Part shown: positions 47,897 through 64,000 of the stretch, in pieces
Numbering within the stretch: the stretch's first letter is position 1
Layout of the letters: every line of letters starts with the position of its first letter
Source: Pusillimonas sp. MFBS29
Lineage (GTDB): Bacteria; Pseudomonadota; Gammaproteobacteria; Burkholderiales; Burkholderiaceae_B
NCBI RefSeq assembly: GCF_020687695.1
Contig: NZ_JAJEWL010000003.1
Coordinates: forward strand, 310,001-374,000
Reading direction: 5' to 3'
Length of the DNA stretch: 64,000 nucleotides
Notes under the pieces: generated by a model
The model's database searches: none
What the model saw: only the letters and a program-made list of their open reading frames with translations
What the model was told of the DNA's origin: nothing
Made by a program: the position numbers and the translations under genes

Positions 47897-47911
47897 ACAC
47901 CAAATAGGTCT
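47897..47911. promoter_or_regulatory. Proximal, imperfect CatR/BenM-type site
   Basis: ACAC-N7-GTCT, containing ACC-N5-GGT in common with the distal site. Its centre is 21 bp (two helical turns) from that of the perfect site and close to the catB promoter, the position of an activation binding site. Confidence 0.6.
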
Positions 47912-47917
47912 GGATGC

Positions 47918-47932
47918 ATACCTATTAGGTAT
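47918..47932. promoter_or_regulatory. Distal, perfect CatR/CatM/BenM-type site
   Basis: ATACCTATTAGGTAT is an exact ATAC-N7-GTAT palindrome, the recognition motif described for CatM and BenM and fitting the LysR T-N11-A rule. It lies between divergent catB and catR, on the side away from catB, as a recognition binding site should. Confidence 0.8.
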
Positions 47933-48029
47933 AATCTTGTGCCACATGCAGGAAAATCAAGCACTTACAAGCGCAAACAAACAAGAATAATGGTTTACCC
48001 TTAGTCCATCATCCTGTCAGGACTCGCTC

Positions 48030-48971
48030 ATGGAATTGCGGCAAATCCGATATTTCGTCGCCGTCGCCAATGCCCGCAGCTTCACGCGGGCGGCCGAACA
48101 GCTGCATATCGCCCAACCACCATTAAGCCGGCAGATTCAGCTACTTGAAGGCGAGCTTGGCGTGCAGCTGCTGGCGCGTGACAGCCGCCCGCTGCAGATC
48201 ACGGAAGCGGGCCGCGTCTTTTACGAGCAGGCATTACAGGTACTGCACCGGGTAGAACAAATGAAGGCGGCCACCATACAGGTTGGCCTGGGCCAGCGCG
48301 AGCAACTATCCATTGGTTTCGTGGCCTCTACTCTATATGGCCTGTTGCCCCTGCTCACGCGCAAGCTGCGTCAGGCTTATCCCCACATCGACTTCCAGTT
48401 GCTGGAACTGACGACCATGCAGCAGATTGCAGCACTGAAAGCAGGACGCATAGACATAGGCTTCGGCCGGCTCAGAATCAATGATCGCTCCGTATCGCGC
48501 ATTGTTCTGTACGAAGAGCGCCTGGCTCTTGCGATTCCTCCCGGCTACGCGCTCGCCGCTGAAACCGGCCCCCTGCCATTTGCCGCCCTGAACGGGCTGC
48601 CACTTATTGTTTACCCCAAAGAGCCGCGACCCAGCTTTGCGGATCAGGTGCTTAATCTGTTGCACGATTACGGCATACAGCCGGGACACATCCACGAGGT
48701 ACGCGAACTTCAGGCGGCCGTCGGGCTGGTGGCTTCGGAAGTGGGCGTATGCGTCATTCCGGCAGCAGCCCGGTTCCGCAACGACCTGGTCTATCGACCC
48801 ATTGAGGGCGAGCGCGCCACCTCTCCGGTGATACTCAGCCATCGCGCAAATGACAGCTCCTGGTATATCGATGCCACATTGCAGCTTATAAATGAATTGC
48901 AGGCAGAAAAGCCGTCATGGCTGGATCCAGAACCATTCTCATCCAGGCTCAGTGAAAACCAGCATAAATGA
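48030..48971 (+). CDS. catR: LysR-type regulator, CatR-like
   Basis: 313-residue LysR regulator. MELRQIRYFVAVANARSFTR and AEQLHIAQPPLSRQIQLLEG form the winged helix-turn-helix, and the C-terminal effector domain includes GFVASTLYGLLPLLTR and VGLVASEVGVCVIPAA. By position divergent to catB it should activate the cat operon with muconate as inducer. The ATG has AGGA upstream. Confidence 0.9.
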   Translation: MELRQIRYFVAVANARSFTRAAEQLHIAQPPLSRQIQLLEGELGVQLLARDSRPLQITEAGRVFYEQALQVLHRVEQMKAATIQVGLGQREQLSIGFVASTLYGLLPLLTRKLRQAYPHIDFQLLELTTMQQIAALKAGRIDIGFGRLRINDRSVSRIVLYEERLALAIPPGYALAAETGPLPFAALNGLPLIVYPKEPRPSFADQVLNLLHDYGIQPGHIHEVRELQAAVGLVASEVGVCVIPAAARFRNDLVYRPIEGERATSPVILSHRANDSSWYIDATLQLINELQAEKPSWLDPEPFSSRLSENQHK

Positions 48972-48988
48972 TCCTGCAGCATAAAGCG

Positions 48989-49017
48989 TTGTACGATAGC
49001 GGGGTTATTTATATTGT
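48989..49017 (+). promoter_or_regulatory. Candidate promoter of the response regulator-FecR-kinase operon
   Basis: TTGTAC (48989-48994) and TATTGT (49012-49017) are 17 bp apart, 36 bp before the response-regulator ATG in the 82-bp spacer after catR. Confidence 0.4.
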
Positions 49018-49053
49018 TGGCAGTCTGCTGCCCTACACGAGCCGAGCTGTCCC

Positions 49054-49758
49054 ATGAATATAGCGTCCGCCGAAGATGACCTTGCCCAGGGTCAACTCTT
49101 ACAAGAAATTCTGGCTTCTGCCGGCCATGAATGCACGGTCTTTCCCACTGGCAATGCATTGTTGGCCGCGCTACAGCGCGAAACACCCTATGACTTGCTG
49201 CTGATTGATTGGGAGCTTCCCGATATCAACGGGCTGGACATCGTCCGCTGGGTCCGGGCCAAGCTGGGCTATACCATCCCCGTCATGCTGGTCACCAACC
49301 GTACTCTGGAAGAGGATCTGATCCAGGGGCTACAGGCGGGGGCTGATGACTATATGGGCAAGCCCGTGCGCAAAGGCGAGCTGATCGCCCGCACTGAAGC
49401 CCTGCTGCGCCGGCATAAGTCGGAACCACTGCAGGAATCTGTGTTCACTTGCGGCGCCTACGAGATCGATCCGGGCACAGCAAACATCACACTGAATGGC
49501 GTGAAGGCTGATCTTGCACCCAAGGAATACGAACTGGCCTTGCTCCTGTTTCGTAATCCGGGCCGGCTGTTTTCCCGCGACGTGCTCAGCCACGCGATAT
49601 GGAACCGTGACATACCCCCCACCTCGCGTACGCTTGATACCCACCTTTCCAACATCCGCCGAAAATTGAATCTGCGGCCCGAAAACGGCATCCGCCTGAG
49701 CTCTTCGTATGCCCTGGGTTATCGCCTGGAGCTGGTTGCCGAAACCTCCGACTCATGA
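49054..49758 (+). CDS. OmpR/PhoB-family response regulator
   Basis: 234-residue two-domain regulator. The receiver has acidic Asp8/Asp9, phospho-acceptor Asp52 (LLIDWELP), Thr81 and Lys103 (GKPV). The C-terminal winged helix includes LAPKEYELALLLFRNPGRLF and SRTLDTHLSNIRRKLNL. Its stop overlaps the start of the LysM/FecR gene by 4 bp, and a CHASE2 kinase follows, so the three are a single operon. Target genes are unknown. Confidence 0.92.
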   Translation: MNIASAEDDLAQGQLLQEILASAGHECTVFPTGNALLAALQRETPYDLLLIDWELPDINGLDIVRWVRAKLGYTIPVMLVTNRTLEEDLIQGLQAGADDYMGKPVRKGELIARTEALLRRHKSEPLQESVFTCGAYEIDPGTANITLNGVKADLAPKEYELALLLFRNPGRLFSRDVLSHAIWNRDIPPTSRTLDTHLSNIRRKLNLRPENGIRLSSSYALGYRLELVAETSDS

Positions 49759-50861
49759 ATCGCATCCATACCACCTTGCGTCACTACGCCCTGCTCGCCT
49801 TTGCACTGACCACCAGCCTGTTTGCTGCAATCGTCCCAGCACAGCCCTCGGGCGCCCAAGGCGAAAATTTCGTTCATCGCATCATGAAGGACGATACCCT
49901 CATCGTGCTGTCCGAACGCTATACCGACAACAGCGAAAACTGGCGCACGTTGCAGACCCTCAATGCGATAGCCGACCCCACATTGCTGCCCATAGGACTT
50001 GAGCTCCGGATTCCCTTCGCGCTGATACCCGAACAACCGGCACAGGCGCGTGTTACCCACGTACACGGAACAGCCGCCAACGGCACACAGCGGCTTGCGG
50101 TCGACGACGTGCTGCAGGAAGGCGACTCAGTAACAACCCAGGATACTGGTTTTGTCACCCTGACGCTGGCCGATGGGAGCGCCCTGACGGTGCCACCCAG
50201 CTCCACATTGCAACTGGAGCGCTTGCGCGCGTTCAAGGGCACGGGCCTGACGGACACCATCTCTACCCTGAATGACGGATCCCTGGAATCAAAGGTCGCA
50301 CCGCAAGGCACGGGTGTAGGCCGCTTTGAAATCCGCACTCCGGTCAGCATCACAGGCGTGCGAGGCACGCAATTGCGTGTACACGTCAATCCGCAAGGCT
50401 CGCAAAGCGAAGTGCTGGAAGGCGTTGCAGGCCTGAACTCACAACAGGCCGAATCCACTCGCCTGCGTCAAGGTCAGGGCGCTGCGGTGAATGCCGGCGG
50501 CCAACTTCAACCGGTAAGAAAGCTGCTGCCGGCACCCACACTTGCCGCTCCCGAGCGCGGCGGCGCAGGATGGCAAGTCGCATTTGCGCCCCTGCCCGGC
50601 GCTGTGTCGTATCAGGTTCAGGTAGCCGGCGATCCGGCAGGTACCCGGATTTTCTCCAGCCAGCGTTTTGATGCGCCACCAGTGACGTTTCGCGCTCCGG
50701 GCGCGGGCACCTACTACGTCAAGGTACGCGGCATAGATGCCGATGGCCTGAATGGCGCCGATGCAATGCAACCCTTCCTGGGCCGGGCTGTCCTGATATC
50801 GTCGAACGGCATGCCGGTATCGACCTCCTACGACTTGCTTGTGACACTCACGGATTACTGA
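49755..50861 (+). CDS. LysM/FecR-domain periplasmic protein
   Basis: 368-residue exported protein. A signal peptide (YALLAFALTTSLFAAIVPAQ) is followed by a LysM-like peptidoglycan-binding domain (about 38-90, VHRIMKDDTLIVLSERYTD and LLPIGLELRIPF). A FecR domain comes next (about 105-205: GDSVTTQDTGFVTLTLADGS, TPVSITGVRGTQLRVHV), then a fibronectin-like segment near the C-terminus (PGAVSYQVQVAGDP). It lies between a response regulator and a CHASE2 kinase, so it may present an envelope signal to the kinase. It is not linked to an ECF sigma factor as classical FecR is. Confidence 0.85.
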   Translation: MNRIHTTLRHYALLAFALTTSLFAAIVPAQPSGAQGENFVHRIMKDDTLIVLSERYTDNSENWRTLQTLNAIADPTLLPIGLELRIPFALIPEQPAQARVTHVHGTAANGTQRLAVDDVLQEGDSVTTQDTGFVTLTLADGSALTVPPSSTLQLERLRAFKGTGLTDTISTLNDGSLESKVAPQGTGVGRFEIRTPVSITGVRGTQLRVHVNPQGSQSEVLEGVAGLNSQQAESTRLRQGQGAAVNAGGQLQPVRKLLPAPTLAAPERGGAGWQVAFAPLPGAVSYQVQVAGDPAGTRIFSSQRFDAPPVTFRAPGAGTYYVKVRGIDADGLNGADAMQPFLGRAVLISSNGMPVSTSYDLLVTLTDY

Positions 50862-50862
50862 G

Positions 50863-52815
50863 ATGCCCGGGCCGGCCCGCGAAATGGACATTGGCTTTTG
50901 GGGCAATCTGGAAAAGCGGGTCCGTACAGAGTGGTTGCTGGTCACGATCGGCATGGCGGTACTGGTCCTGGGTCTGGCATTTTTCAGTAACCCGCTGGGA
51001 TTGACGCGGCTGGATCATGCCTTTTACGACAAGATGCTGGGCGCCACTGCCCATGCCATCGACAATGACGATATCGTCATCATCGCCATTGATGACAACA
51101 GCATCAACCAGATGGGCTACTGGCCGTGGCGCAGGGCCGTACACGGCGCACTGCTGGACAAGCTGCAACAGGCCCGTGTGGTTGGACTGGATTTTCTGCT
51201 TAGCGATGTGAACCCGGCTTATCCCGATGATGATGCCATTCTTGCCCAGGCCATAAGCAGGCACGGACGTGTCGTATTGCCGCAGGTAATCCAGGCGCAT
51301 GGCGAGGTCGTAAGGCCTCTGGCGCCACTGGGACAAGCCGCGGCGGCCCAAGGCTACATCAACATCTTTCCCGACAAGGATGGGGTGATCCGTTCGCTAC
51401 GCCTGTTCGACAATGCAGAGCCTGTTCCGCACCAACATTTCATCAGTGCCATGCTGACGGTGGCCGGCGCCCGGGACAGCCTGTTGCCCATAAAAAACCA
51501 TACGGGGCCCTTGCTGATTTCCTATGCCGGGAACCCCGGGCATTTCACCCTTTACCCCTACGTGCAGGTGCTCAACGGCAACATACCACCCGAGACCTTC
51601 AAAGGAAAATATGTATTGGTGGGCTCCTGGGGCTCCGGGCTTGGCGACGCCTTTCCCACGCCGCTGAGCCGGGATGGCGAGGCCATGTCCGGCGTTGAAA
51701 TTCTGGCTAACGGCTTGCAGAACGCCATCGGAGATCACTGGATACGCACGCCTGCTCCGTGGCTGAGCGCAGTGCTTGCCTGCCTGCCGGTGTTGCTGGT
51801 GTGCATGGTGCTGCGACGCTTGTCACCACGTCAATCCTTCCTGGCCACGCTCGTCACACTGACGCTTGTTTTTGCAGGCAGCTGGCTATTGTTGCGTCAG
51901 GCACAGGTCTGGGTGCCGCTTACCGCCAGCATCATAGGAGTGGCGCTGGCCTATCCCGTCTGGAGCTGGCGCAGCCAGGAAGCAGCGCTGCAGCATATTG
52001 ACCACGAGTTGCAGGCCTTGCAGACCGAGCGGCACGGCCTTGATGGCGCATACACCGACCACGAATCGACCGAGCGAGACGGCTCCCTTTCCAGCCGCGT
52101 AACGCAATTGCACGGGGCCATCAGTCAGTTGCGCAGGGCGCACGAAAAGCGCGAGGAAACCTTGCGCTTTTTATCCCACGATATGCGGGCCCCGCAAAAT
52201 TCGATTCTGGCTCTGACGCAGTTGCAAAAGGCGACCGGCACGGCATTATCCGAGCCGGAGCTGCTGCGGCGGGTCGACGCCTACGCAAACCAGACACTGG
52301 AGCTGGTGGACGGGTTCGTACAACTTGCCCGCGCCGAGGGTATGGTCCTGTCTCCCCAGCGCATGGATCTGGTCGAGTTGCTCGCGCAATGCTGCGATGA
52401 CCTGTGGGCCCAGGCCAGACAGCAGCATTTGCTCATACAGTTCGAAGAACCCGAGGAACCTGCCTGGATACAGGGCAACCCCTCTTTGCTTCGGCGGGTC
52501 TGTCGCAACCTGCTGGACAATGCCATCAAATACAGTCCGGCCGATACGCTGATCCGCTGCAGCCTCTCGCCTGGCCCTGGCGTGTGGGTACTGACCATAC
52601 AGGACCAGGGCCGTGGCATGAACGCTGCACAGCAGCGCACGCTCTTCACGCCCTTTACCCGCTTCCATGACGATCAGCCCGACAATCCGGCAGGCGCAGG
52701 CCTGGGCCTGGCGTTTGTACAGACGGTGGTCAGGCGCCATGGCGGGACCCTTGACGTGCAGAGCCAGGAAGGCCTGGGCAGCACTTTCCGCATCAGCTTA
52801 CCCGCGTCTGCCTGA
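50863..52815 (+). CDS. CHASE2-domain sensor histidine kinase
   Basis: 650-residue membrane kinase. TM1 (LLVTIGMAVLVLGLAFFS) precedes a periplasmic CHASE2 domain (about 45-285, DDIVIIAIDDNSINQMGYWP and GVEILANGLQNAIGDHWIR). Three further hydrophobic segments follow (about 295-365), as CHASE2 proteins have. A coiled region leads to the dimerisation/phosphoacceptor domain with His439 (RFLSHDMRAPQN), then the ATPase domain with N box RRVCRNLLDNAIKYSP and G boxes DQGRGM and GAGLGLAFV. A second start seven codons later is possible. It is the last gene before a strong terminator. Confidence 0.93.
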   Translation: MPGPAREMDIGFWGNLEKRVRTEWLLVTIGMAVLVLGLAFFSNPLGLTRLDHAFYDKMLGATAHAIDNDDIVIIAIDDNSINQMGYWPWRRAVHGALLDKLQQARVVGLDFLLSDVNPAYPDDDAILAQAISRHGRVVLPQVIQAHGEVVRPLAPLGQAAAAQGYINIFPDKDGVIRSLRLFDNAEPVPHQHFISAMLTVAGARDSLLPIKNHTGPLLISYAGNPGHFTLYPYVQVLNGNIPPETFKGKYVLVGSWGSGLGDAFPTPLSRDGEAMSGVEILANGLQNAIGDHWIRTPAPWLSAVLACLPVLLVCMVLRRLSPRQSFLATLVTLTLVFAGSWLLLRQAQVWVPLTASIIGVALAYPVWSWRSQEAALQHIDHELQALQTERHGLDGAYTDHESTERDGSLSSRVTQLHGAISQLRRAHEKREETLRFLSHDMRAPQNSILALTQLQKATGTALSEPELLRRVDAYANQTLELVDGFVQLARAEGMVLSPQRMDLVELLAQCCDDLWAQARQQHLLIQFEEPEEPAWIQGNPSLLRRVCRNLLDNAIKYSPADTLIRCSLSPGPGVWVLTIQDQGRGMNAAQQRTLFTPFTRFHDDQPDNPAGAGLGLAFVQTVVRRHGGTLDVQSQEGLGSTFRISLPASA

Positions 52816-52860
52816 GCCAGCCGTTCCGTCCCGCCAAACAGCGTAACCGTTGAGCAAATA

Positions 52861-52891
52861 AAAAACGCCAGGCAAAGTGCCTGGCGTTTTT
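52861..52891. terminator. Strong bidirectional terminator between the CHASE2 kinase and rpoC
   Basis: Perfect arms AAAAACGCCAGGCA and TGCCTGGCGTTTTT around AAG, giving a T-tract on both strands. It ends both the plus-strand signalling operon and the minus-strand rplKAJL-rpoBC transcript. Confidence 0.92.
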
Positions 52892-52908
52892 ATTGGGACT
52901 ACGCGGGA

Positions 52909-61268
<8,360 letters not shown>

Positions 61269-61382
61269 GAGCACTCCGACTCGAGGGTTACATGGGCCGT
61301 CAACCACGGCCCTGGTTTACGACTCCAGAAAGCCCGACTCGGCGAAATAACCGCTACCGAATCGCGGGTTTTCTGGAAACGC

Positions 61383-61415
61383 AAAAGCCCGGGAGGGCCT
61401 TACGCCTTCCCGGGC
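61383..61415 (-). terminator. Attenuator between rplL and rpoB
   Basis: GCCCGGGA and TCCCGGGC arms with an inner GGC/GCC pairing, followed by TTTT on the minus strand, 14 bp after the rplL stop. Partial termination here is known in enterobacteria to set the ratio of L7/L12 to beta. Confidence 0.75.
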
Positions 61416-61428
61416 AGACGAAAAAGTC

Positions 61429-61812
61429 TTATTTGAGTTCGACTTTTGCGCCAGCTTCTTCAAGCTTCTTCTGAGCAGCTTCGGCGTCGGCTTTCGACAG
61501 GCCTTCCTTGACAGCCTTGGGAGCGCCGTCAACCAGGTCCTTGGCTTCTTTCAAGCCCAGACCGGTGATTTCACGGACAGCCTTAATAACGCTGACTTTG
61601 TTCGCGCCAACTTCAGCCAACACAACGTTGAACTCGGTTTGCTCTTCAGCAGCGCCACCAGCAGCGCCGCCAGCAGCGGGAGCAGCCACAGCCACAGCGG
61701 CGGCAGCAGCCGACACGCCAAATTTTTCTTCCATTTCCTTGATCAGCTCGGACAATTCGAGCACGGTCATGCTAGCGATAGCGTCAAGGATTTCTGCTTT
61801 GCTTAATGCCAT
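61429..61812 (-). CDS. rplL: 50S ribosomal protein L7/L12
   Basis: 127-residue stalk protein present in several copies per ribosome. The N-terminal dimerisation helix ([20 protein letters not shown]) leads to an Ala/Gly-rich hinge near residues 36-55 and a C-terminal factor-binding domain ([20 protein letters not shown]). It follows rplJ by 72 bp. Confidence 0.97.
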   Translation of the reverse strand: MALSKAEILDAIASMTVLELSELIKEMEEKFGVSAAAAAVAVAAPAAGGAAGGAAEEQTEFNVVLAEVGANKVSVIKAVREITGLGLKEAKDLVDGAPKAVKEGLSKADAEAAQKKLEEAGAKVELK

Positions 61813-61884
61813 TTTAAGAACTCCAAATATTTATAAATGCCAGGGTTGGGTGTCGCTCTATTCGACGAAATTCCTGGAGGCGGC

Positions 61885-62409
61885 TTACGCTGCCTCTTTT
61901 TGATCGCGCACAGCTGCGAGGCCGCGTGCGAACTTGGTTGGAACTTCGTTGAGCGTACGCACAAATTGCGTGACGGGGGCTTGCATCGTACCCATAAGTT
62001 TCGAAAGCAACTCTTCGCGGGAAGGCATGGTGGCCAAAGCCTTCACGCCGTCCTGGCTCAGCAGGCTGTTGGGCAATGCCCCGCCTTTGATAGCCAGCTT
62101 ATCGTTGGTCTTTGCGAAACCGGAAAGTACTTTTGCCGCCGCAACCGGGTCAGTGCTGACTGCATACATCAGCGGACCGGTCAGTTGTGCTGCGAGCTCC
62201 TCGAAGGGAGTTCCAGCAATGGCGCGACGGACCAGCGTGTTCTTGAGAACACGCAGATACACACCCGACTCACGCGCAGTCTTGCGCAATACGGTAATAG
62301 AGGCGACGTCCAGACCACGGTACTCAGCGATAATGACCGATTGTGCCTTTGCTACTTCTGCAGAGACTTCTTCGATTACTACCGCTTTCTCTTGACGATT
62401 GAGACTCAC
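61885..62409 (-). CDS. rplJ: 50S ribosomal protein L10 (GTG start)
   Basis: 174-residue stalk base protein carrying L7/L12 on its C-terminal helix. [20 protein letters not shown] opens the protein, read from a GTG with GGAG about 10 bp upstream. In enterobacteria L10 represses translation from the leader before rplJ, and here the 249-bp spacer after rplA could serve that purpose. Confidence 0.96.
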   Translation of the reverse strand: MSLNRQEKAVVIEEVSAEVAKAQSVIIAEYRGLDVASITVLRKTARESGVYLRVLKNTLVRRAIAGTPFEELAAQLTGPLMYAVSTDPVAAAKVLSGFAKTNDKLAIKGGALPNSLLSQDGVKALATMPSREELLSKLMGTMQAPVTQFVRTLNEVPTKFARGLAAVRDQKEAA

Positions 62410-62530
62410 GGTTTGAACACTCCATCAAATGACGCGCGGGAGGGTCCCTTGCGTCTACCGAATGCGGCGCACCTGGTCGAGTTCTTAGTACAACAAGAAT
62501 TCTTCCATGGGACGCCGTCTGCGCTGGAAT

Positions 62531-62548
62531 CAGTCTGCCTTCAGACTG
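62531..62548 (-). promoter_or_regulatory. Hairpin in the rplA-rplJ spacer (L10 leader candidate)
   Basis: CAGTCTG and CAGACTG are perfect arms with a 4-base loop, 122 bp before the rplJ start. A second hairpin (GCCTG...CAGGC) lies nearer rplA. Such structures fit an L10 mRNA-binding leader, but the kink-turn itself was not recognised. Confidence 0.4.
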
Positions 62549-62658
62549 AAATTAAACCTTGCCTGGGCGTATTGCTACGCTGACGGTTCGGCTCCAGCGG
62601 TCTTTGACAGCAATGCCTGCTTGCACAGGCACAGCCCAAAGTTCTGTTCCGACAGCTA

Positions 62659-63354
62659 TCAGGCTGCCAGAGAAGCTATTTCTACGCGTGCACCGCCGCC
62701 CATCGTGGACGAAACGGCCAGCTTGCGCAGATACACACCCTTGGCGGCGGCAGGACGGGCCTTGTTCAGGGCGTCTACCAGTGCAGCCAGGTTGGTTTGC
62801 AACTGTTCCACGCCGAAAGAGGCGCGGCCAATGGTGGCGTGAATGATGCCAGCCTTGTCGGTGCGGTACTGAACCTGACCAGCCTTGGCATTCTTGACTG
62901 CCGTGGCGACGTCGGGCGTAACTGTACCAACCTTGGGGTTGGGCATCAGGCCACGGGGACCAAGCACCTGACCCAGGGCACCAACGATACGCATGGTATC
63001 GGGCGAAGCGATCAGGATGTCGAAGTCGATCTGGCCACCTTTGATGGTGTCGGCCAGGTCTTCCATACCGACGATGTCGGCGCCGGCAGCCTTGGCGGCT
63101 TCGGCTTTTTCGCCCTGGGCGAATACGGCGACACGCACCGATTTACCCGTACCGGCAGGCAACACAACCGAACCACGAACCAGTTGGTCGGATTTCTTGG
63201 GGTCGATACCCAGCTGTACGGCTACGTCGATGGACTCATCGAACTTGGCGGTAGCTGTTTCCTTGACCAGGGCCAGGGCCTCGGCAATAGGATAGAACTT
63301 GTTGCGATCGATCTTGGCGGCAACGGCGGCCGCGCGCTTGCTCAACTTAGCCAT
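62659..63354 (-). CDS. rplA: 50S ribosomal protein L1
   Basis: 231-residue L1, the mobile stalk protein involved in E-site tRNA release and repressor of rplK-rplA in E. coli. [20 protein letters not shown] and [20 protein letters not shown] are conserved. It starts 2 bp after rplK ends. Confidence 0.97.
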   Translation of the reverse strand: MAKLSKRAAAVAAKIDRNKFYPIAEALALVKETATAKFDESIDVAVQLGIDPKKSDQLVRGSVVLPAGTGKSVRVAVFAQGEKAEAAKAAGADIVGMEDLADTIKGGQIDFDILIASPDTMRIVGALGQVLGPRGLMPNPKVGTVTPDVATAVKNAKAGQVQYRTDKAGIIHATIGRASFGVEQLQTNLAALVDALNKARPAAAKGVYLRKLAVSSTMGGGARVEIASLAA

Positions 63355-63356
63355 GC

Positions 63357-63788
63357 TTATACCCCTTCAACCGTAATGCCCATGCTGCGAGCGCTACCAG
63401 CGATCGTGCGTACCGCGGCGTCAAGGTCGGCAGCGGTCAAGTCAGGCGACTTGGTCTTTGCGATTTCTTCAGCTTGCGCACGTGTCAAAACACCGACTTT
63501 GTCGAGGTTAGGACGAGCCGAGCCCTTCTGCACACCGCTGGCCTTTTTGATCAGGATGGCGGCAGGCGGAGTCTTCATGATGAAGGTGAAGCTCTTGTCT
63601 GCGTAGGCGGTAATGACCACAGGAATTGGCAAACCCGGCTCAAGGCCTTGGGTTTGGGCGTTGAACGCCTTGCAGAATTCCATGATGTTCAGACCGCGCT
63701 GACCCAGCGCCGGACCGATGGGGGGTGAGGGATTAGCCTTACCAGCTGGTACTTGCAGCTTGATAAAGCCGACGATTTTCTTCGCCAT
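63357..63788 (-). CDS. rplK: 50S ribosomal protein L11
   Basis: 143-residue L11 of the GTPase-associated centre, needed for RelA activation and thiostrepton binding. The N-terminal [20 protein letters not shown] with [20 protein letters not shown] and the C-terminal rRNA-binding domain are complete. It follows nusG by 67 bp. Confidence 0.97.
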   Translation of the reverse strand: MAKKIVGFIKLQVPAGKANPSPPIGPALGQRGLNIMEFCKAFNAQTQGLEPGLPIPVVITAYADKSFTFIMKTPPAAILIKKASGVQKGSARPNLDKVGVLTRAQAEEIAKTKSPDLTAADLDAAVRTIAGSARSMGITVEGV

Positions 63789-63855
63789 GCTTAGCTCCTT
63801 ACGGGTTCAAACGCCAACACGCGACAGACGCGTGCAGCTCCCCGGGGTTAGAAAT

Positions 63856-64000
63856 TCAGGTTTTTTCAACCTGACCAAAATCGAGTTCTACAGGTGTTGC
63901 GCGGCCAAAAATGGTGACCGAGACACGCACCTTGCTTTTCTCGTAGTTGACTTCTTCGACGTTGCCGTTGAAGTCTGCAAACGGACCCTCTTTGACGCGA
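63856..64000 (-). CDS. nusG: Transcription termination/antitermination protein NusG, C-terminal part
   Basis: The last 47 codons of nusG, cut by the window edge. The segment reads [20 protein letters not shown], then [20 protein letters not shown], the KOW domain that binds S10 or Rho in known systems. Its place upstream of rplK is the conserved one. Confidence 0.93.
   Translation of the reverse strand, partial: RVKEGPFADFNGNVEEVNYEKSKVRVSVTIFGRATPVELDFGQVEKT

Overview
The window reads as a chromosomal segment of a betaproteobacterium in the order Burkholderiales, most likely family Alcaligenaceae (Bordetella, Achromobacter or Pusillimonas relatives). This placement is inferred from the style of the r-protein and RNA polymerase genes, a Bug-type (TctC family) solute-binding protein, a CatR-regulated cat operon, and a moderately GC-rich composition. 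I could not run a search, so the genus is open.

The backbone is the ribosome/transcription supercluster, all on the minus strand. Read in the direction of transcription (high to low coordinates) it runs nusG(end)-rplK-rplA-rplJ-rplL-rpoB-rpoC, then rpsL-rpsG-fusA-tuf-rpsJ, then rplC-rplD-rplW-rplB-rpsS-rplV-rpsC-rplP-rpmC-rpsQ, then rplN-rplX-rplE-rpsN-rpsH-rplF-rplR-rpsE-rpmD-rplO-secY-infA-rpmJ-rpsM-rpsK-rpsD-rpoA-rplQ(start). Gene order inside each block is the conserved one, but three accessory blocks split it: between rpoC and rpsL, between rpsJ and rplC, and between rpsQ and rplN.

Accessory block 1 (about 9.0-28.9 kb, between rpsQ and rplN) holds a cellulose operon on the minus strand: galU, bcsD, a BcsR/BcsP-like gene, bcsQ, bcsA, two tandem bcsB paralogues, bcsZ and bcsC. 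It has UDP-glucose supply at its head, the synthase with an intact PilZ c-di-GMP site, a BcsD subunit, a periplasmic cellulase and an outer-membrane export channel. Divergent from it on the plus strand are an aldehyde dehydrogenase, a FadL-type outer-membrane protein and a long-chain acyl-CoA ligase, closed by a bidirectional terminator facing rpsQ.

Accessory block 2 (about 34.1-38.3 kb, between rpsJ and rplC) holds a betaine/choline-type ABC transporter, whose binding protein and permease are one polypeptide, and a divergent MFS transporter.

Accessory block 3 (about 43.3-52.9 kb, between rpsL and rpoC) holds a complete catechol ortho-cleavage operon (catB, a Bug binding protein, catA, pcaD/catD, catC) with divergent catR and a paired CatR-type operator. 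Next to it are an OmpR-type response regulator, a LysM/FecR periplasmic protein and a CHASE2 sensor kinase, closed by a strong bidirectional terminator facing rpoC.

Because the supercluster is split, each downstream r-protein block needs its own promoter. Sigma70-like candidates are visible upstream of rpsL, rplC and rplN, and the rplN promoter would make an unusually long structured leader. No tRNA, rRNA, CRISPR array, insertion sequence or integrase was seen. The observations most worth following are the tandem bcsB pair within a galU-headed bcs operon, the CatR operator pair, the rplN leader with its 21-bp palindrome, the binding protein-permease fusion, and the three-gene CHASE2/FecR signalling unit.
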